Assembly: GCF_014203395.1 (NCBI RefSeq)
Contig: NZ_JACHIW010000001.1
Span: forward strand, 3,765,501 to 3,829,500
Source of the DNA: Saccharopolyspora phatthalungensis
GTDB taxonomy: Bacteria; Actinomycetota; Actinomycetes; Mycobacteriales; Pseudonocardiaceae
Reading direction: 5' to 3'
Length of the DNA: 64,000 bases
In this document: piece after piece, positions 7,565 to 17,198 of the stretch
Numbering within the stretch: the first letter of the stretch is position 1
How the letters are laid out: every line of letters starts with the position of its first letter
Program-made: the position numbers and the translations under genes
Notes under the pieces: generated by a model
What the model was told of the DNA's origin: nothing
What the model saw: only the letters and a program-made list of their open reading frames with translations
Databases searched by the model: none

Positions 7565-8446
7565 GTGTCGGAAGTTGGTCATGAGGTCGTCGTGGGGCTC
7601 GATGCTTCGACGGCGTCCCGCCACGCTGCGGGGTGGGCGGCTCGGGAAGCTGCCAGCAGGCGTCGTCCGCTGCTGCTGGCGCACGTGTTCCCCCGGCCGT
7701 TGCTGGAACTCACCCGCTCTCGACGGTCAGGGGAGTCAGAGTCCCACGAGCCCGTTCAACAGGCCATGCGGCGGGAGTTGAACGCGGTCGTGCAACAGTG
7801 CCTCCAGATCGCGCCCGGGTTGGAGATACGCACCGAAATGCTCTCCGGCGACCCGGTTGAGGTGCTGGCGGGGAAGTCCGAGCACGCCGAGTTGCTGGTG
7901 GTGGGTTCCTCGGGCATCGGCAGCGCGGATCTGGTCCTGGTCGGCTCGACCGCGGCCGAGTTGCTCGCTCACCAGACAGGTGGGCCCGTGGTCATCACCC
8001 GCGGCGGCGATCAGACCGGGCAGGAATCCCCGCAGGTTGTGGTCGTGGGCGTGGACGGCTCCCCGAACAGCGTCCGTGCAGTCGACTTCGCATTCGACTT
8101 CGCTTCCCGGCATCGTTGCCGTTTGGTCGCTGTGCACGCCTGGAGCGACCTGCCCCTGGATTACGCGCTGGCATGGGATCTCGATCACGATGAGGCGCAT
8201 CGGGAAGCCTCGGAGCTGTTGTCGCGGTCCTTGGCGGGATGCGCGGAACGCCATCCCGACGTTGCGGTGCGCGAAGTGGTCACGGTCCAGCGCCCGGCGC
8301 AAGCGCTCGTCGAGGCTTCGCGGGGCGCGGAATTGCTGGTTGTCGGCAGCCGTGGTCGGGGCCCGGCCCGCCGGGCTGTGCTGGGGTCGGTCAGTCACGC
8401 TGTGGTGCACGCCGCGCCGTGCACTGTCGCGGTGCTCCGCGGATGA
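7565..8446 (+). CDS. Universal stress protein, two UspA domains
   Basis: This 293-residue tandem USP starts at a GTG preceded by GGGGGAGG. Domain 1 has EVVVGLDASTASRHAAGWAA and the ATP loop GSSGIGSADLVLVGST; domain 2 has VVVVGVDGSPNSVRAVDF and GSRGRGPARRAVLGS. Both nucleotide loops look complete. It is closest in style to the USP at 32919 (shared PLLLAHVF and HAWSDLPLD-like segments), so the two form a subfamily distinct from the leftward USPs. It lies 25 bp upstream of the site-2 protease gene and is probably cotranscribed with it. Confidence 0.92.
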   Translation: MSEVGHEVVVGLDASTASRHAAGWAAREAASRRRPLLLAHVFPRPLLELTRSRRSGESESHEPVQQAMRRELNAVVQQCLQIAPGLEIRTEMLSGDPVEVLAGKSEHAELLVVGSSGIGSADLVLVGSTAAELLAHQTGGPVVITRGGDQTGQESPQVVVVGVDGSPNSVRAVDFAFDFASRHRCRLVAVHAWSDLPLDYALAWDLDHDEAHREASELLSRSLAGCAERHPDVAVREVVTVQRPAQALVEASRGAELLVVGSRGRGPARRAVLGSVSHAVVHAAPCTVAVLRG

Positions 8447-8471
8447 AGGGGTCGAAGGCCAGGTGGTGCCG

Positions 8472-9683
8472 ATGAGGGACACGATTCCGTTGGGACGGTT
8501 CGCCGGGGTGCGGATCGGCTTGCACTGGAGCGTGGTGGGCATCGTCGTACTGGTGGCCGTTGGCCTGGGGGTGTATTGGTTACCGGCCGCCTTTCCCGGA
8601 CACGCGCCACTTGCTTATGCGCTCGCCGGGATCGTCTCCGCGGTGCTGTTGGTGTGTTCGGTGCTGGTTCATGAGCTCGCGCATTCGGTCGTCGCCCGAC
8701 GCAACGGGGTCGTGGTGGAGGGCATCACCTTGTGGTTGCTGGGTGGGGTGGCGCGGCTTCGGGGCGAGGCGCGCACTGCTGGAGCCGACTTCCGCATCGC
8801 GGTCGTCGGTCCGGCCTCCAGCGCGGTGCTCGCGCTGGTGTTCGGCGCGGGCGATTGGATGGCGATTCGGCTGGGTGCCGATGAGTTGATCGTGGCCGTG
8901 CTGGGCTATCTGGCGGTGCTCAACGCCGTGGTGGCGGTGTTCAACCTGGTACCTGCGGCACCGCTGGACGGCGGCCGGGTGTTGCGGTCGGTGTTGTGGG
9001 CGTTGAGTGGTGATCGGTTCCGGGCGGCGGTGTGGTCGGCGTGGGCGGGACGCGGCTTCGGGTTCCTGTTGATCTTCGCGGGCCTCGCCGAGGTGCTGGG
9101 GCGCAGCACTGGCGGGCTGTGGTTGGTGCTGGTGGGCCTTTTCATCGTCAACATGGCTTCCGCTGAGGAACGCCAGGCCCGCATCGGTGTGGCCCTGGCT
9201 GGGATCTCGGTCGGGGACGTGATGTCCAGCCCGGTCGAGACTGTGGAGGCGGGACAGTCGGTGGAAGATTTCTTCCGCGATGCCGTCGTGTCCCATCGGC
9301 ACTCCACGTTTCCGGTGCTCGACGAGCACGAACAGCTGCGAGGTCTGGTGACCCTCCAGCACCTTCGTGCAGTGCCGGTGCAGGCCCGCGGCCGGACCAC
9401 GCTCGGGCAGGTGGCCTGCCCCGTGGAGAAGATCGCGGTGGCCGAGCCGGAGGAACCGTTGGCACTCGTGCTGCCTCGCATGACCCAAACCAGCCGGGGC
9501 CGAATCCTCGTCTGCAGCGCGGGCGAACTCCGCGGCATCATCTCGCCCTCCGACATCGCCCGCGTCCTGACCGACCACAGCCTCACCGCTGCGCTGCCCG
9601 CAGGGGCCGATCTCACCTGGGAGCCCGACACCAAGCCCCCGCCACCGGACTGGTGGTTCCCGGGGCAGCAACGGCCCCTATGA
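8472..9683 (+). CDS. Site-2 protease with CBS domains (Rip3-like)
   Basis: This 403-residue membrane metalloprotease of the M50 family cleaves substrates within the membrane. The zinc-binding HELAH is at residues 67-71 and the second metal motif (NLVPAAPLDGG) lies near 155-170, with several hydrophobic segments between. The C-terminal half is a CBS pair (SVGDVMSSPVETVEAGQSVE and a second repeat ending in GIISPSDIARVL), which usually senses adenine nucleotides. In mycobacteria the homologue Rip3 (Rv2625c) belongs to the DosR regulon. The chosen ATG is the first in frame after the USP gene. A sigma/anti-sigma substrate is possible but not shown. Confidence 0.92.
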   Translation: MRDTIPLGRFAGVRIGLHWSVVGIVVLVAVGLGVYWLPAAFPGHAPLAYALAGIVSAVLLVCSVLVHELAHSVVARRNGVVVEGITLWLLGGVARLRGEARTAGADFRIAVVGPASSAVLALVFGAGDWMAIRLGADELIVAVLGYLAVLNAVVAVFNLVPAAPLDGGRVLRSVLWALSGDRFRAAVWSAWAGRGFGFLLIFAGLAEVLGRSTGGLWLVLVGLFIVNMASAEERQARIGVALAGISVGDVMSSPVETVEAGQSVEDFFRDAVVSHRHSTFPVLDEHEQLRGLVTLQHLRAVPVQARGRTTLGQVACPVEKIAVAEPEEPLALVLPRMTQTSRGRILVCSAGELRGIISPSDIARVLTDHSLTAALPAGADLTWEPDTKPPPPDWWFPGQQRPL

Positions 9684-9742
9684 CGTCCAAGTCGAATCCC
9701 GGATCGGGTCGTGCCCGCAGAATCCGATCGGAGTGAATCGCA

Positions 9743-11164
9743 TTGGTGGAGCTTGTTCCGCAAGGCCGGTGCCGGTGGCTGCTGCCGCGTCAAGGGCAGA
9801 TGCGAGTGCCGGGCGTGGTGTTCGCGACCAGGTCGTTGCTGCCCGCTGCCGTCGGCGATCGATCCCTGGATCAAGTGGTGAATGTGGCGTGCCTGCCAGG
9901 AATCGTGGACGCCTCATACGCCATGCCGGACGTGCATTGGGGATACGGCTTCCCGATCGGTGGCGTTGCGGCAACCGACATCGAAGACGAGGGCGTCGTT
10001 TCCCCGGGCGGAGTAGGCTTCGACATCTCATGCGGCGTCCGCTTGCTGGTCTCGCAGATCCACAGGAACGACCTGTGCGGCGAACTCGGCGAACTGATGA
10101 ACGCATTGGGACGAATGATCCCACGTGGCACAGGGCCTGGCGGGGTGCTGCCCCGATGCAGCGCCGACGAACTCGATGACATCTTGGTGGCAGGCGCCGC
10201 GCACCTGGTAGCCCGTGGCATGGGGACCCCGGATGATCTCAAACGTTGCGAGAGCGGCGGCACGATGCCTGGTGCGGGCCCCGAGAAGGTCAGCACGCGC
10301 GCTCGGGAACGCGGCGCGCGGCAGGTCGGCAGCCTCGGCTCGGGCAACCACTTCGCCGAGGTCCAAGCCGTGGACCAGGTCCTGGACCCGGCGACCGCCG
10401 AGGCGTTCGGCTTGCGAACCGGTTCCGTGTGCGTCCTGGTGCACTGCGGTTCACGGGGCCTGGGACATCAGGTATGCACTGATTACGTCCGACTGATGGA
10501 CACCGCCATGCACCGCTACGGCATCCACGTTCCCGACCGCCAACTCGCGTGCGTCCCAGTGCCGTCCGCGGAAGGAGAAAGCTACCTGGCCGCCATGGCC
10601 GCAGCGGCCAACTACGGGATGGCCAACCGGCAAGCCCTCACCCATGCGATCAGAGAGGCGTTCGCCGCGGCCGGGCTCGGCGAGTTGGTGTTGCTCTACG
10701 ACGTCTCGCACAATCTCGCGAAGATCGAGACACATCCGGTCGACAGTCACTTGCGGACCCTGTGCGTGCACCGCAAGGGCGCCACCCGTGCATTCCCACC
10801 ACACCACCCGGAACTGCCCGCTGACCTCGCACCGTACGGTCAGCCAGTGCTGGTTCCCGGGTCGATGGGCACCGCGTCGTACGTGCTGGTCGGTGTCGAA
10901 GCGAGTCCGGCCTTCCATTCCGCCTGTCACGGGGCAGGCCGAGTGCTCAGCAGGCACGCTGCCGCACGCCACATCCCCATCGAAAAACTCCGTAGCGAAA
11001 TGGCCGCCGCCGGCATCCTCGTACGGGGTGCGTCGACCCGGGGACTTGTGGAAGAAGCGCCGGAATCCTACAAAGACGTCGACGAAGTAGTGCGTGCCTG
11101 TCACGAAGCGGGGCTGGCCAAACCGGTGGCGCGGCTGGTCCCCCTCGGCGTTGTCAAAGGATGA
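9743..11164 (+). CDS. rtcB: RtcB-family RNA ligase
   Basis: The protein has 473 residues. RtcB joins RNA 2',3'-cyclic phosphate or 3'-phosphate ends to 5'-OH ends using GTP and manganese. The family signatures are present: [22 protein letters not shown] for metal binding, [34 protein letters not shown], and HGAGR with the histidine that is guanylylated. The start is a TTG at 9743 or a GTG at 9746. The mycobacterial counterpart Rv2631 sits in the DosR regulon near the Rip3 gene, matching the order here. No archease gene is visible nearby. Confidence 0.92.
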   Translation: MVELVPQGRCRWLLPRQGQMRVPGVVFATRSLLPAAVGDRSLDQVVNVACLPGIVDASYAMPDVHWGYGFPIGGVAATDIEDEGVVSPGGVGFDISCGVRLLVSQIHRNDLCGELGELMNALGRMIPRGTGPGGVLPRCSADELDDILVAGAAHLVARGMGTPDDLKRCESGGTMPGAGPEKVSTRARERGARQVGSLGSGNHFAEVQAVDQVLDPATAEAFGLRTGSVCVLVHCGSRGLGHQVCTDYVRLMDTAMHRYGIHVPDRQLACVPVPSAEGESYLAAMAAAANYGMANRQALTHAIREAFAAAGLGELVLLYDVSHNLAKIETHPVDSHLRTLCVHRKGATRAFPPHHPELPADLAPYGQPVLVPGSMGTASYVLVGVEASPAFHSACHGAGRVLSRHAAARHIPIEKLRSEMAAAGILVRGASTRGLVEEAPESYKDVDEVVRACHEAGLAKPVARLVPLGVVKG

Positions 11165-11688
11165 GCGAACAGCCGCTCAAGTCCGTGTCCCGCCGCCGAT
11201 CGCTTGGAATCTGCCTCGCAAGCCTGGCCTTCTGCCGAATGGCGGTCCCGTGGATGGTCATCACCATGCTCGCCGCGCTGAGCTGGGTGCTGGACTATCT
11301 CAGCTTGTCCTTGAGCGTCGCAGCCGTCGGGCATTCGGTGCCGTGGTTAACGCTCGTGGTGGGCTTCCTGGCCGTACGAGGCGCCATTGCATTGCAGGTC
11401 TTCTCCGGCGGTGCCGACCTCGCCGAGGCTGGCCTGCTGAGCGTGCTGATCACGTCAGGGATCCAGGTTGCCCGGGCGCAGTGGGGCGATCGGCGGCTGC
11501 ACAGGCCTTGTGGCGCTCGCGAAAGGGCAGCAGGCCGATGTTTGGGTAGGTGTGGCCTTCGGCCCTTGTCGCGGCCAATTGCGCGGCGCACGCTGCTGGC
11601 TGGTGCCGGGAGCGGGTTAGGGCTCGTTCTTCTTTGCTACCGGCGAGGGGCGCCGTCGTCAGCGGAAACGATGTGGAGGGGGACCTGA
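11161..11688 (+). CDS. Hypothetical membrane protein (weak)
   Basis: The ATG overlaps the rtcB stop codon (ATGA), which suggests translational coupling. The first 105 residues contain two or three hydrophobic stretches ([33 protein letters not shown]). The remainder is arginine-rich and looks like out-of-frame sequence, so the true gene may be shorter, frameshifted or absent. I do not recognise a family. Confidence 0.3.
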   Translation: MSEQPLKSVSRRRSLGICLASLAFCRMAVPWMVITMLAALSWVLDYLSLSLSVAAVGHSVPWLTLVVGFLAVRGAIALQVFSGGADLAEAGLLSVLITSGIQVARAQWGDRRLHRPCGARERAAGRCLGRCGLRPLSRPIARRTLLAGAGSGLGLVLLCYRRGAPSSAETMWRGT

Positions 11689-13223
11689 TGTCTGCTGCGA
11701 GGCAGCACGTGTGGGAGCGCATATCCGGCAATCCGGTCGGTGCGACGGCTGCTGTGACGCGTGCGGCCAATGCCGCCGGCAGGGCCGCCGCACACGCGAT
11801 CACGCACCCCAAAGCAGTGATCGATCAGGCAGTCCGCCTGCCGAGGGAACTTCCGACGCTCTGGCGGGCGGTAGCGCCGATCGTGACGGGCCACATCGAC
11901 GACTGGCGTCGCGAGTACGCCTACACCCTCGGGGAACAAGCCTTCGTCTACGGCTTTCCCTACATCTACAACGCCCGGATCCGATACAACTGGGTGACGC
12001 AGGAACGAGATCCTGCCGTTGTTCCGTATGCACCGGTCAACCATTTCTGGCACGCCCAGCGGCTCATCGACGCAACCTATCGCGACGGCGGTTGCCCCAA
12101 CAACGACACCCTCTACTCACTGGCGTGGGTCGATCTGAGCGAGGAGCCGGTCATCCTTTCCCATCCCGACATGGGCGACCGGTACTTCACCTTCGAGCTC
12201 GTGGGCATCACCTCGGACAACTTCGACTACGTCGGCCAGCGCACCACCGGACCGCGTGCTGGCCATTTCGCTCTGGTGGGGCCTGGCTGGGACGGTGACC
12301 TCCCCCGCGAGGTGCGGCGGCTGCAGAGCGCTCCGAGCCCGTGGATCCTCGTCCTCGGCCGGACACTGGTGAGCGGAAAGGAAGATGTGCCGCATGTTCG
12401 AGCGCTCCAGCGGCAGTACCGCCTGGTTCCGCTCAGCCAGTTCGGCAAGCAGCGCCCAAGAGTTCCGCAACGGCGTGACGTGCTCAAACCGATTGAAGCG
12501 TCCGAAGATCCCCTGGGGCCGTGGAAGACGCTCAACGCGATGCTCGCCGAAAATCCCCCACCGGTTCACCACGAGGTTCTGCTCAGGCAGTTCGCGGAAA
12601 TCGGCGTGGGGCCCGGCCTGGATGTGGAGGAACAACCGCAGGCGGTCAAGGATGGGTTGATGCGTGCCGCCGCCGTGGGAGGCCCGATGCTGGAGCAGCA
12701 GATCTTCAGCGGGGACTGGGCGCACTTCGTCAACGGATGGCGCTATCCCCCACCGCAGATGGGCCGCTTCGGCGACGACTTCCTCAAGCGCGCAGCCGAC
12801 CAGTCCTTGATCGGCATCACCGCCAACGATCCTGCCGAGGCCGTCTACCTGGTCAACTTCGAAGACGCCGAGGGCAACAAACTCACCGGCGGCGGACGCT
12901 ACGAGCTCCACTTCGACGAGGACCACCTGCCTCCGGTGGACGCGTTCTGGTCGGTGACGGTCTACGGAGAGGACATGAACCTCGTGCCCAACAAGGCCGA
13001 CTGCTACTCAATCGGCGACCGGACCCCAGGGCTGACCATCGACTCGGACGGTGGCCTGACGCTGCACCTGCAGTCCGAGCCGCCTGGCGGGAGCAAGGAC
13101 GCCAACTGGCTGCCCATCCCCAAGACGGGCACCTGGTTCCCAGTCCTCCGGATGTACCGGCCCCACACCGAAGTGATCGACGCCAGGTGGGAGTGCCCAC
13201 CGCTCACTAGCATCCCCGACTAG
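11688..13223 (+). CDS. DUF1254/DUF1214 domain protein
   Basis: The protein has 511 residues. The middle (EQAFVYGFPYIYNARIRYNW, then NNDTLYSLAWVDLSEEPVIL) is typical of DUF1254. The C-terminal third (VYLVNFEDAEGNKLTGGGRY, FWSVTVYGEDMNLVPN) is typical of DUF1214. These two domains usually occur together; their biochemical role is not established. The ATG at 11688 follows GGAGGGGGA. No signal peptide is evident, unlike many Gram-negative members. It lies between rtcB and the acyl-AMP-ligase gene, all on the same strand. Confidence 0.85.
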   Translation: MSAARQHVWERISGNPVGATAAVTRAANAAGRAAAHAITHPKAVIDQAVRLPRELPTLWRAVAPIVTGHIDDWRREYAYTLGEQAFVYGFPYIYNARIRYNWVTQERDPAVVPYAPVNHFWHAQRLIDATYRDGGCPNNDTLYSLAWVDLSEEPVILSHPDMGDRYFTFELVGITSDNFDYVGQRTTGPRAGHFALVGPGWDGDLPREVRRLQSAPSPWILVLGRTLVSGKEDVPHVRALQRQYRLVPLSQFGKQRPRVPQRRDVLKPIEASEDPLGPWKTLNAMLAENPPPVHHEVLLRQFAEIGVGPGLDVEEQPQAVKDGLMRAAAVGGPMLEQQIFSGDWAHFVNGWRYPPPQMGRFGDDFLKRAADQSLIGITANDPAEAVYLVNFEDAEGNKLTGGGRYELHFDEDHLPPVDAFWSVTVYGEDMNLVPNKADCYSIGDRTPGLTIDSDGGLTLHLQSEPPGGSKDANWLPIPKTGTWFPVLRMYRPHTEVIDARWECPPLTSIPD

Positions 13224-13383
13224 CTGCCGCCGATAACGCTGGATCGGTTCCTCCAAATGGGTGGCTTGGTTCACCAAGCCCAGCCACTGCCGGGCTTACC
13301 CACGAGTGGGTGGGCAGCCACCTCGCACCGGCCAGGCGGCCCAGCGCCTGACAACCCGCACGACGGCGACGAGAAGGACCGTG

Positions 13384-14307
13384 ATGAGCCCAGTCGAACC
13401 GGCAGTTCCTCCGGGCGAGGGGGAGTTGCTGCTGGCTGTGGTTCGCGAAATGGTGGTCGAGCGTCATTCGGCCGACGCTGCTGCGGCGGCGACGCTGGAC
13501 AGCGGTTTTGACCGTGAGCTTGGGCTCGACAGCCTTGCGCTCGCTGAGCTGTTGTCCCGTGTCGAGGGCGTCTTCGGCGTCAGCCTGCCGGTGGGCACGC
13601 TCGGCGTCATCGAGACACCTCGCGATCTCCTTCAGGCCATTCGGGGCGCCTCGCGGACGGGTGTCCTTCACTTGCGGCACGGGCGGTATGCGCTGCCGTC
13701 CCCAGCTGAACGGATTCCTGACACGGTCGCCACTGTGACCGGAGCGCTGGCGTGGCACGTCGGTGTTCACCCGGACCGGCAGCATGTGCGGATCGTCCAC
13801 GAGGAGGCCGACGAGGTACTCAGCTATCGTGATCTGCAACGCAGCGCTGCTCGTGTGGCCGCGGGCTTGCAGTCCCGGGAGCTTCGTCTCGGTGATGCGG
13901 TGGCGCTCATGCTCCCCACGGGGCGTGACTACTTCGCCAGCTTCGCCGGGGTGCTCCTGGCCGGTGGGGTGCCGGTGCCCATCTACCCTCCGATGCGGCG
14001 GTCGCAGCTGGCCGACCACCTGCGTCGTCAGGTGGCCATCCTCGACAATGCCCGGGCGACCTTGCTGGTTACCGATCCCGGGGCTGCCCGGCTTGGGCGG
14101 CTGGTGCGTGGCCATGTCGCCTCGCTGCGGCACGTTGTCACGCCCGTCGAGCTGGCGGAGGACGGTGCGGCGAACGAAGTCGGGCGGGACGCTGCCGATG
14201 TGGCGTTGTTGCAGTACACCTCGGGTAGTACCGGCAACCCCAAGGGGGTGGTGCTCACCCATGCCAACCTGCTGTCCAATATCCGGGCGATGGCGCAGGC
14301 CGCGTAG
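13384..14307 (+). CDS. N-terminal part of a disrupted ACP-fatty acyl-AMP ligase-PlsC fusion
   Basis: This piece has 307 residues. Residues about 10-90 are an acyl carrier protein with the phosphopantetheine-attachment motif LGLDSLA. From about residue 110 it is the first half of a fatty acyl-AMP ligase, including the P-loop-like YTSGSTGNPKGVVLTHANLL. It stops at TAG (14305-14307) in the middle of the adenylation domain. The next codon continues in the same frame with the expected sequence, so one base change has split a single gene of 931 codons (13384-16179). The fragment alone could not adenylate a fatty acid; it would work only by amber readthrough. Confidence 0.8.
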   Translation: MSPVEPAVPPGEGELLLAVVREMVVERHSADAAAAATLDSGFDRELGLDSLALAELLSRVEGVFGVSLPVGTLGVIETPRDLLQAIRGASRTGVLHLRHGRYALPSPAERIPDTVATVTGALAWHVGVHPDRQHVRIVHEEADEVLSYRDLQRSAARVAAGLQSRELRLGDAVALMLPTGRDYFASFAGVLLAGGVPVPIYPPMRRSQLADHLRRQVAILDNARATLLVTDPGAARLGRLVRGHVASLRHVVTPVELAEDGAANEVGRDAADVALLQYTSGSTGNPKGVVLTHANLLSNIRAMAQAA

Positions 14308-16179
14308 GTGTCCACCGCTGACGTGTTCGTCAGTTGGCTTCCGCTGTATCACGACATGGGTTTGATCGGGGCCTGGCTGTCCAGCCTGTACTTTGGACTT
14401 CCGCTGGTGGTGATGCCGCCGTCGACCTTTCTGTCCCGGCCTTCTCGATGGTTGTGGGCCATCCACACCCACCGAGGAACGCTGTCTGCGGGACCGAATT
14501 TCGCTTACGAGCTGTGCCTGCGCAAGATCGAGGAGTCCGAGTTGGAAGGGCTGGATCTGAGCTCGTGGCGGGTGGCGTTCAACGGTGCCGAGCCGGTGCA
14601 CGCGGACACCCTGATGCGGTTCGCGGAGCGTTTCCGGCCCTACGGGTTCCACCGGCAGGCGCTGACTCCCGTGTATGGGCTCGCCGAGTCATGCGTGGGT
14701 CTTACGTTTCCGCCGATGGAGCGTGGGCCGGTCGTGGATCGGGTCGTCCGAGAGGAGTTCGTGCGTTCGGGACGGGCATTGCGGGCCGCTGCGGACGATC
14801 CCGATCCGCTGCGGTTCGTGGCATGCGGCGTGCCGCTCGTGGGCCACGAAATTCGGGTTGTCGACACCGCAGGCAACGAACTCGGCGACCGGCGCGAGGG
14901 CCGCATCGAGTTCCGGGGGCCATCGGCGACCCAGGGTTATTTCCACAATCCGCGCGAGACCAAGGCCCTGGTACGTCGAGGCTGGCTGGACACCGGTGAT
15001 CTCGGATACCTCGATGCCGGCGAACTCTACGTCACCGGACGGGTCAAGGACCTCATCATCCGGGCCGGACGCAACCTGCACCCCGAAGAACTCGAGGCAG
15101 CCGTTGGTGACCTCCCCGGAATCCGCAAGGGCTGCGTCGCGGTGTTCGCCAGCACCAGACACACCGGCAACGCCGAGCGCCTCGTTGTGCTCGCCGAGAC
15201 CCGCCAGACAGAGGCAGCGGCACTCGGCCGACTGCGCGAACGCATCGCTGCCACGACGATTGATCTTCTCGGCGCGGTACCCGACGATATCGTCTTCGCG
15301 CCACCAGGCACAGTGCCCAAGACCTCCAGCGGAAAGATCCGCCGCGCCGCCAGCCGTCAATCCTACGAGCGGGGAGCAATGGACTCGCCAGCCCGTCCGC
15401 TGTGGTGGCAGTGGGCCAGCTTTCGTGTGGAGGCGACAGCCGCCAGGTTCCGCCGGGCTGGGCGGAAGGTGGGTGGTGCGGCCTTCACGGTCTGGTGCTG
15501 GTTCCTGGCGGTCGCCGTTGGTGGGCCGACGCTGCTCGCGGCGGCGCTGTTCCCCACGACCGCAACGCTGATCGCCCGCCGGGCCGCCCGAGGCCTGGCG
15601 CGCCTCACCGGTACGCAGCTGATCGTGTCCCACACCGACCAACTCGTACGCACCCCCGCTTGCGTCGTGGTCGCCAACCACCCCAGCTATCTCGACGGCA
15701 TCGCGCTCATCGCAGCATTGCCCGGCCGGTACACGTTCGTGGCGGGCGAAGTCTTCGCCGCGAAACCGGTGATCGGGCTTCTGCTGCGACGTGTGGGTAC
15801 CTTGTTCGTTGAGCGGCCCGACCGCGAGCAGGGCGTGGCCGACACCGACCGCCTGACCCGTGTGGCAAGGGAAGGCCAACGGCTCGTCATCTTCCCCGAG
15901 GGCGGGCTGTTCCCGGTCCCGGGCTTGCGACCTTTCCACATGGGAGCCTTCGTCATCGCCGCACGCAGCGGGCGGCCAGTCATCCCAGTAGCGATTCACG
16001 GTACCCGCGACATCTACCCGCCCGGTCAGCACCGTTTCGTTCATCACGGCGCTGTCCACGTGACCATTGGCGAACCGATCTACCCGACAGGTTCGGACTG
16101 GGATGCCGCCATCCGACTGGAACGCTGTGCTCGCACCACGATCTCTGAGCACTGCGGTGAGCCTGACCGAAGCCAATAG
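14308..16179 (+). CDS. C-terminal part of the disrupted ACP-FAAL-PlsC fusion
   Basis: This is the same frame as the preceding ORF, resuming at GTG right after the TAG. It has 623 residues: the rest of the acyl-AMP ligase (VSWLPLYHDMGLIGAWL, NGAEPVHADTL, LDTGDLGYLDAGELYVTGR, and the C-terminal lysine motif PKTSSGKIRR), then a hydrophobic stretch, then a PlsC-type acyltransferase (NHPSYLDG as the H-x4-D motif, IFPEGG). The intact protein would activate a fatty acid, load it on its own carrier domain and pass it to a lysophospholipid or similar acceptor. The GTG has no convincing ribosome site of its own. Confidence 0.8.
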   Translation: MSTADVFVSWLPLYHDMGLIGAWLSSLYFGLPLVVMPPSTFLSRPSRWLWAIHTHRGTLSAGPNFAYELCLRKIEESELEGLDLSSWRVAFNGAEPVHADTLMRFAERFRPYGFHRQALTPVYGLAESCVGLTFPPMERGPVVDRVVREEFVRSGRALRAAADDPDPLRFVACGVPLVGHEIRVVDTAGNELGDRREGRIEFRGPSATQGYFHNPRETKALVRRGWLDTGDLGYLDAGELYVTGRVKDLIIRAGRNLHPEELEAAVGDLPGIRKGCVAVFASTRHTGNAERLVVLAETRQTEAAALGRLRERIAATTIDLLGAVPDDIVFAPPGTVPKTSSGKIRRAASRQSYERGAMDSPARPLWWQWASFRVEATAARFRRAGRKVGGAAFTVWCWFLAVAVGGPTLLAAALFPTTATLIARRAARGLARLTGTQLIVSHTDQLVRTPACVVVANHPSYLDGIALIAALPGRYTFVAGEVFAAKPVIGLLLRRVGTLFVERPDREQGVADTDRLTRVAREGQRLVIFPEGGLFPVPGLRPFHMGAFVIAARSGRPVIPVAIHGTRDIYPPGQHRFVHHGAVHVTIGEPIYPTGSDWDAAIRLERCARTTISEHCGEPDRSQ

Positions 16180-16321
16180 CAACACCAGGCGGAATGTCAC
16201 TCCGACCGTCGACACAGCCTGGTGAGGCGGTTGCGGCGGTGCGGGCCGAGCAGCCCGCCTCGGTGCAGCGACTGCACCGGGCTCACCAAGGGGACGCTGG
16301 TGAAGCTGCAGGGATGGGCAA

Positions 16322-16342
16322 GCCTCTTCGTTCGCAAGAGGC
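16322..16342. terminator. Hairpin between convergent genes
   Basis: GCCTCTT and AAGAGGC pair around a 7-base loop, between the rightward acyltransferase gene (ends 16179) and the leftward USP gene (ends 16349). Confidence 0.5.
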
Positions 16343-16348
16343 CGTGGG

Positions 16349-17182
16349 TTACTGCTGGTCGGGTTGGCTGGGGCGAACCACCGCCACGGGGCACGGAGCG
16401 TAGTGCAGAATGCCGGCGGCTACAGAACCCAGGAACAGGCCGCTGAATCCGCCGCCTCCCCGGTGGCCGACAACCAGTAGCTGTGCGTCGCGGGACGCGT
16501 CTGCCAGGGCGGCGACGGGGTGGCCGCGTTGGGCCAGTGTATGAATCCGGACGTCGGTGTGCGCCTTGGTCAAGCGAGCAACCTGCTTGCTGAGAGAACG
16601 CTCAATGCGCGACTGGATCTGATCCCGATCGGCCGCAGGTACGGCAGCGGCGAGCAAGCCCTTCTCGTGCCACACCTGCATTGCGACCAACTCGGTCTTG
16701 CGCTGGGCTGCAGCGGCGAAGGCGAACTGCAACGCAGCCTGGCTGGCCGGGGAGTCGTCGACTCCCACGACGACGGGGCCGGTGGTTGCGTCCTCGCCGC
16801 GCACCACGATCACCGGGCACTCGGCATGCATGGCCACGGCGGTGCTGACCGAGCCCAGCAGCGCGGTCGAGAAGCCACCGCGCCCGCGTGAGCCCACGAC
16901 GATCATCCGCGCCTGCCTGGAGCGGCGCACCAGCTCTTCGACGGGGTGACCGACCACGACCTCTTCGGTGATGGCCAGCGCCGGTGATGTGTTGCTGCAC
17001 CGCTCGGCGGCCTTTTGCACCATCTTCCCGGCCTCGGGGGTGCGTGCCGGTTCGTCGACGACGATGACGAGATCCAAAGCCGCTTGACGGTGGACCGCTT
17101 CGTCCGCAGCCCACAACGCTGCCCGCAAGGACTGATCGGAGCCATCAACGCCCGCGACGACCGGCTGTTTCGCTGCCGCCAT
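16349..17182 (-). CDS. Universal stress protein, two UspA domains
   Basis: This tandem USP has 277 residues. Domain loops are GSRGRGGFSTALLGSVS and GHRGGGGFSGLFLGSVA, both complete for ATP binding. The start at 17182 has GGGAG upstream; an upstream in-frame start at 17224 would overlap the neighbouring USP gene and lacks a ribosome site. It is the downstream member of a leftward USP pair, 16 bp after the gene at 17199-18029, so the two are probably cotranscribed. Confidence 0.92.
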   Translation of the reverse strand: MAAAKQPVVAGVDGSDQSLRAALWAADEAVHRQAALDLVIVVDEPARTPEAGKMVQKAAERCSNTSPALAITEEVVVGHPVEELVRRSRQARMIVVGSRGRGGFSTALLGSVSTAVAMHAECPVIVVRGEDATTGPVVVGVDDSPASQAALQFAFAAAAQRKTELVAMQVWHEKGLLAAAVPAADRDQIQSRIERSLSKQVARLTKAHTDVRIHTLAQRGHPVAALADASRDAQLLVVGHRGGGGFSGLFLGSVAAGILHYAPCPVAVVRPSQPDQQ

Positions 17183-17198
17183 TGCTCGCTCCCGTCGA

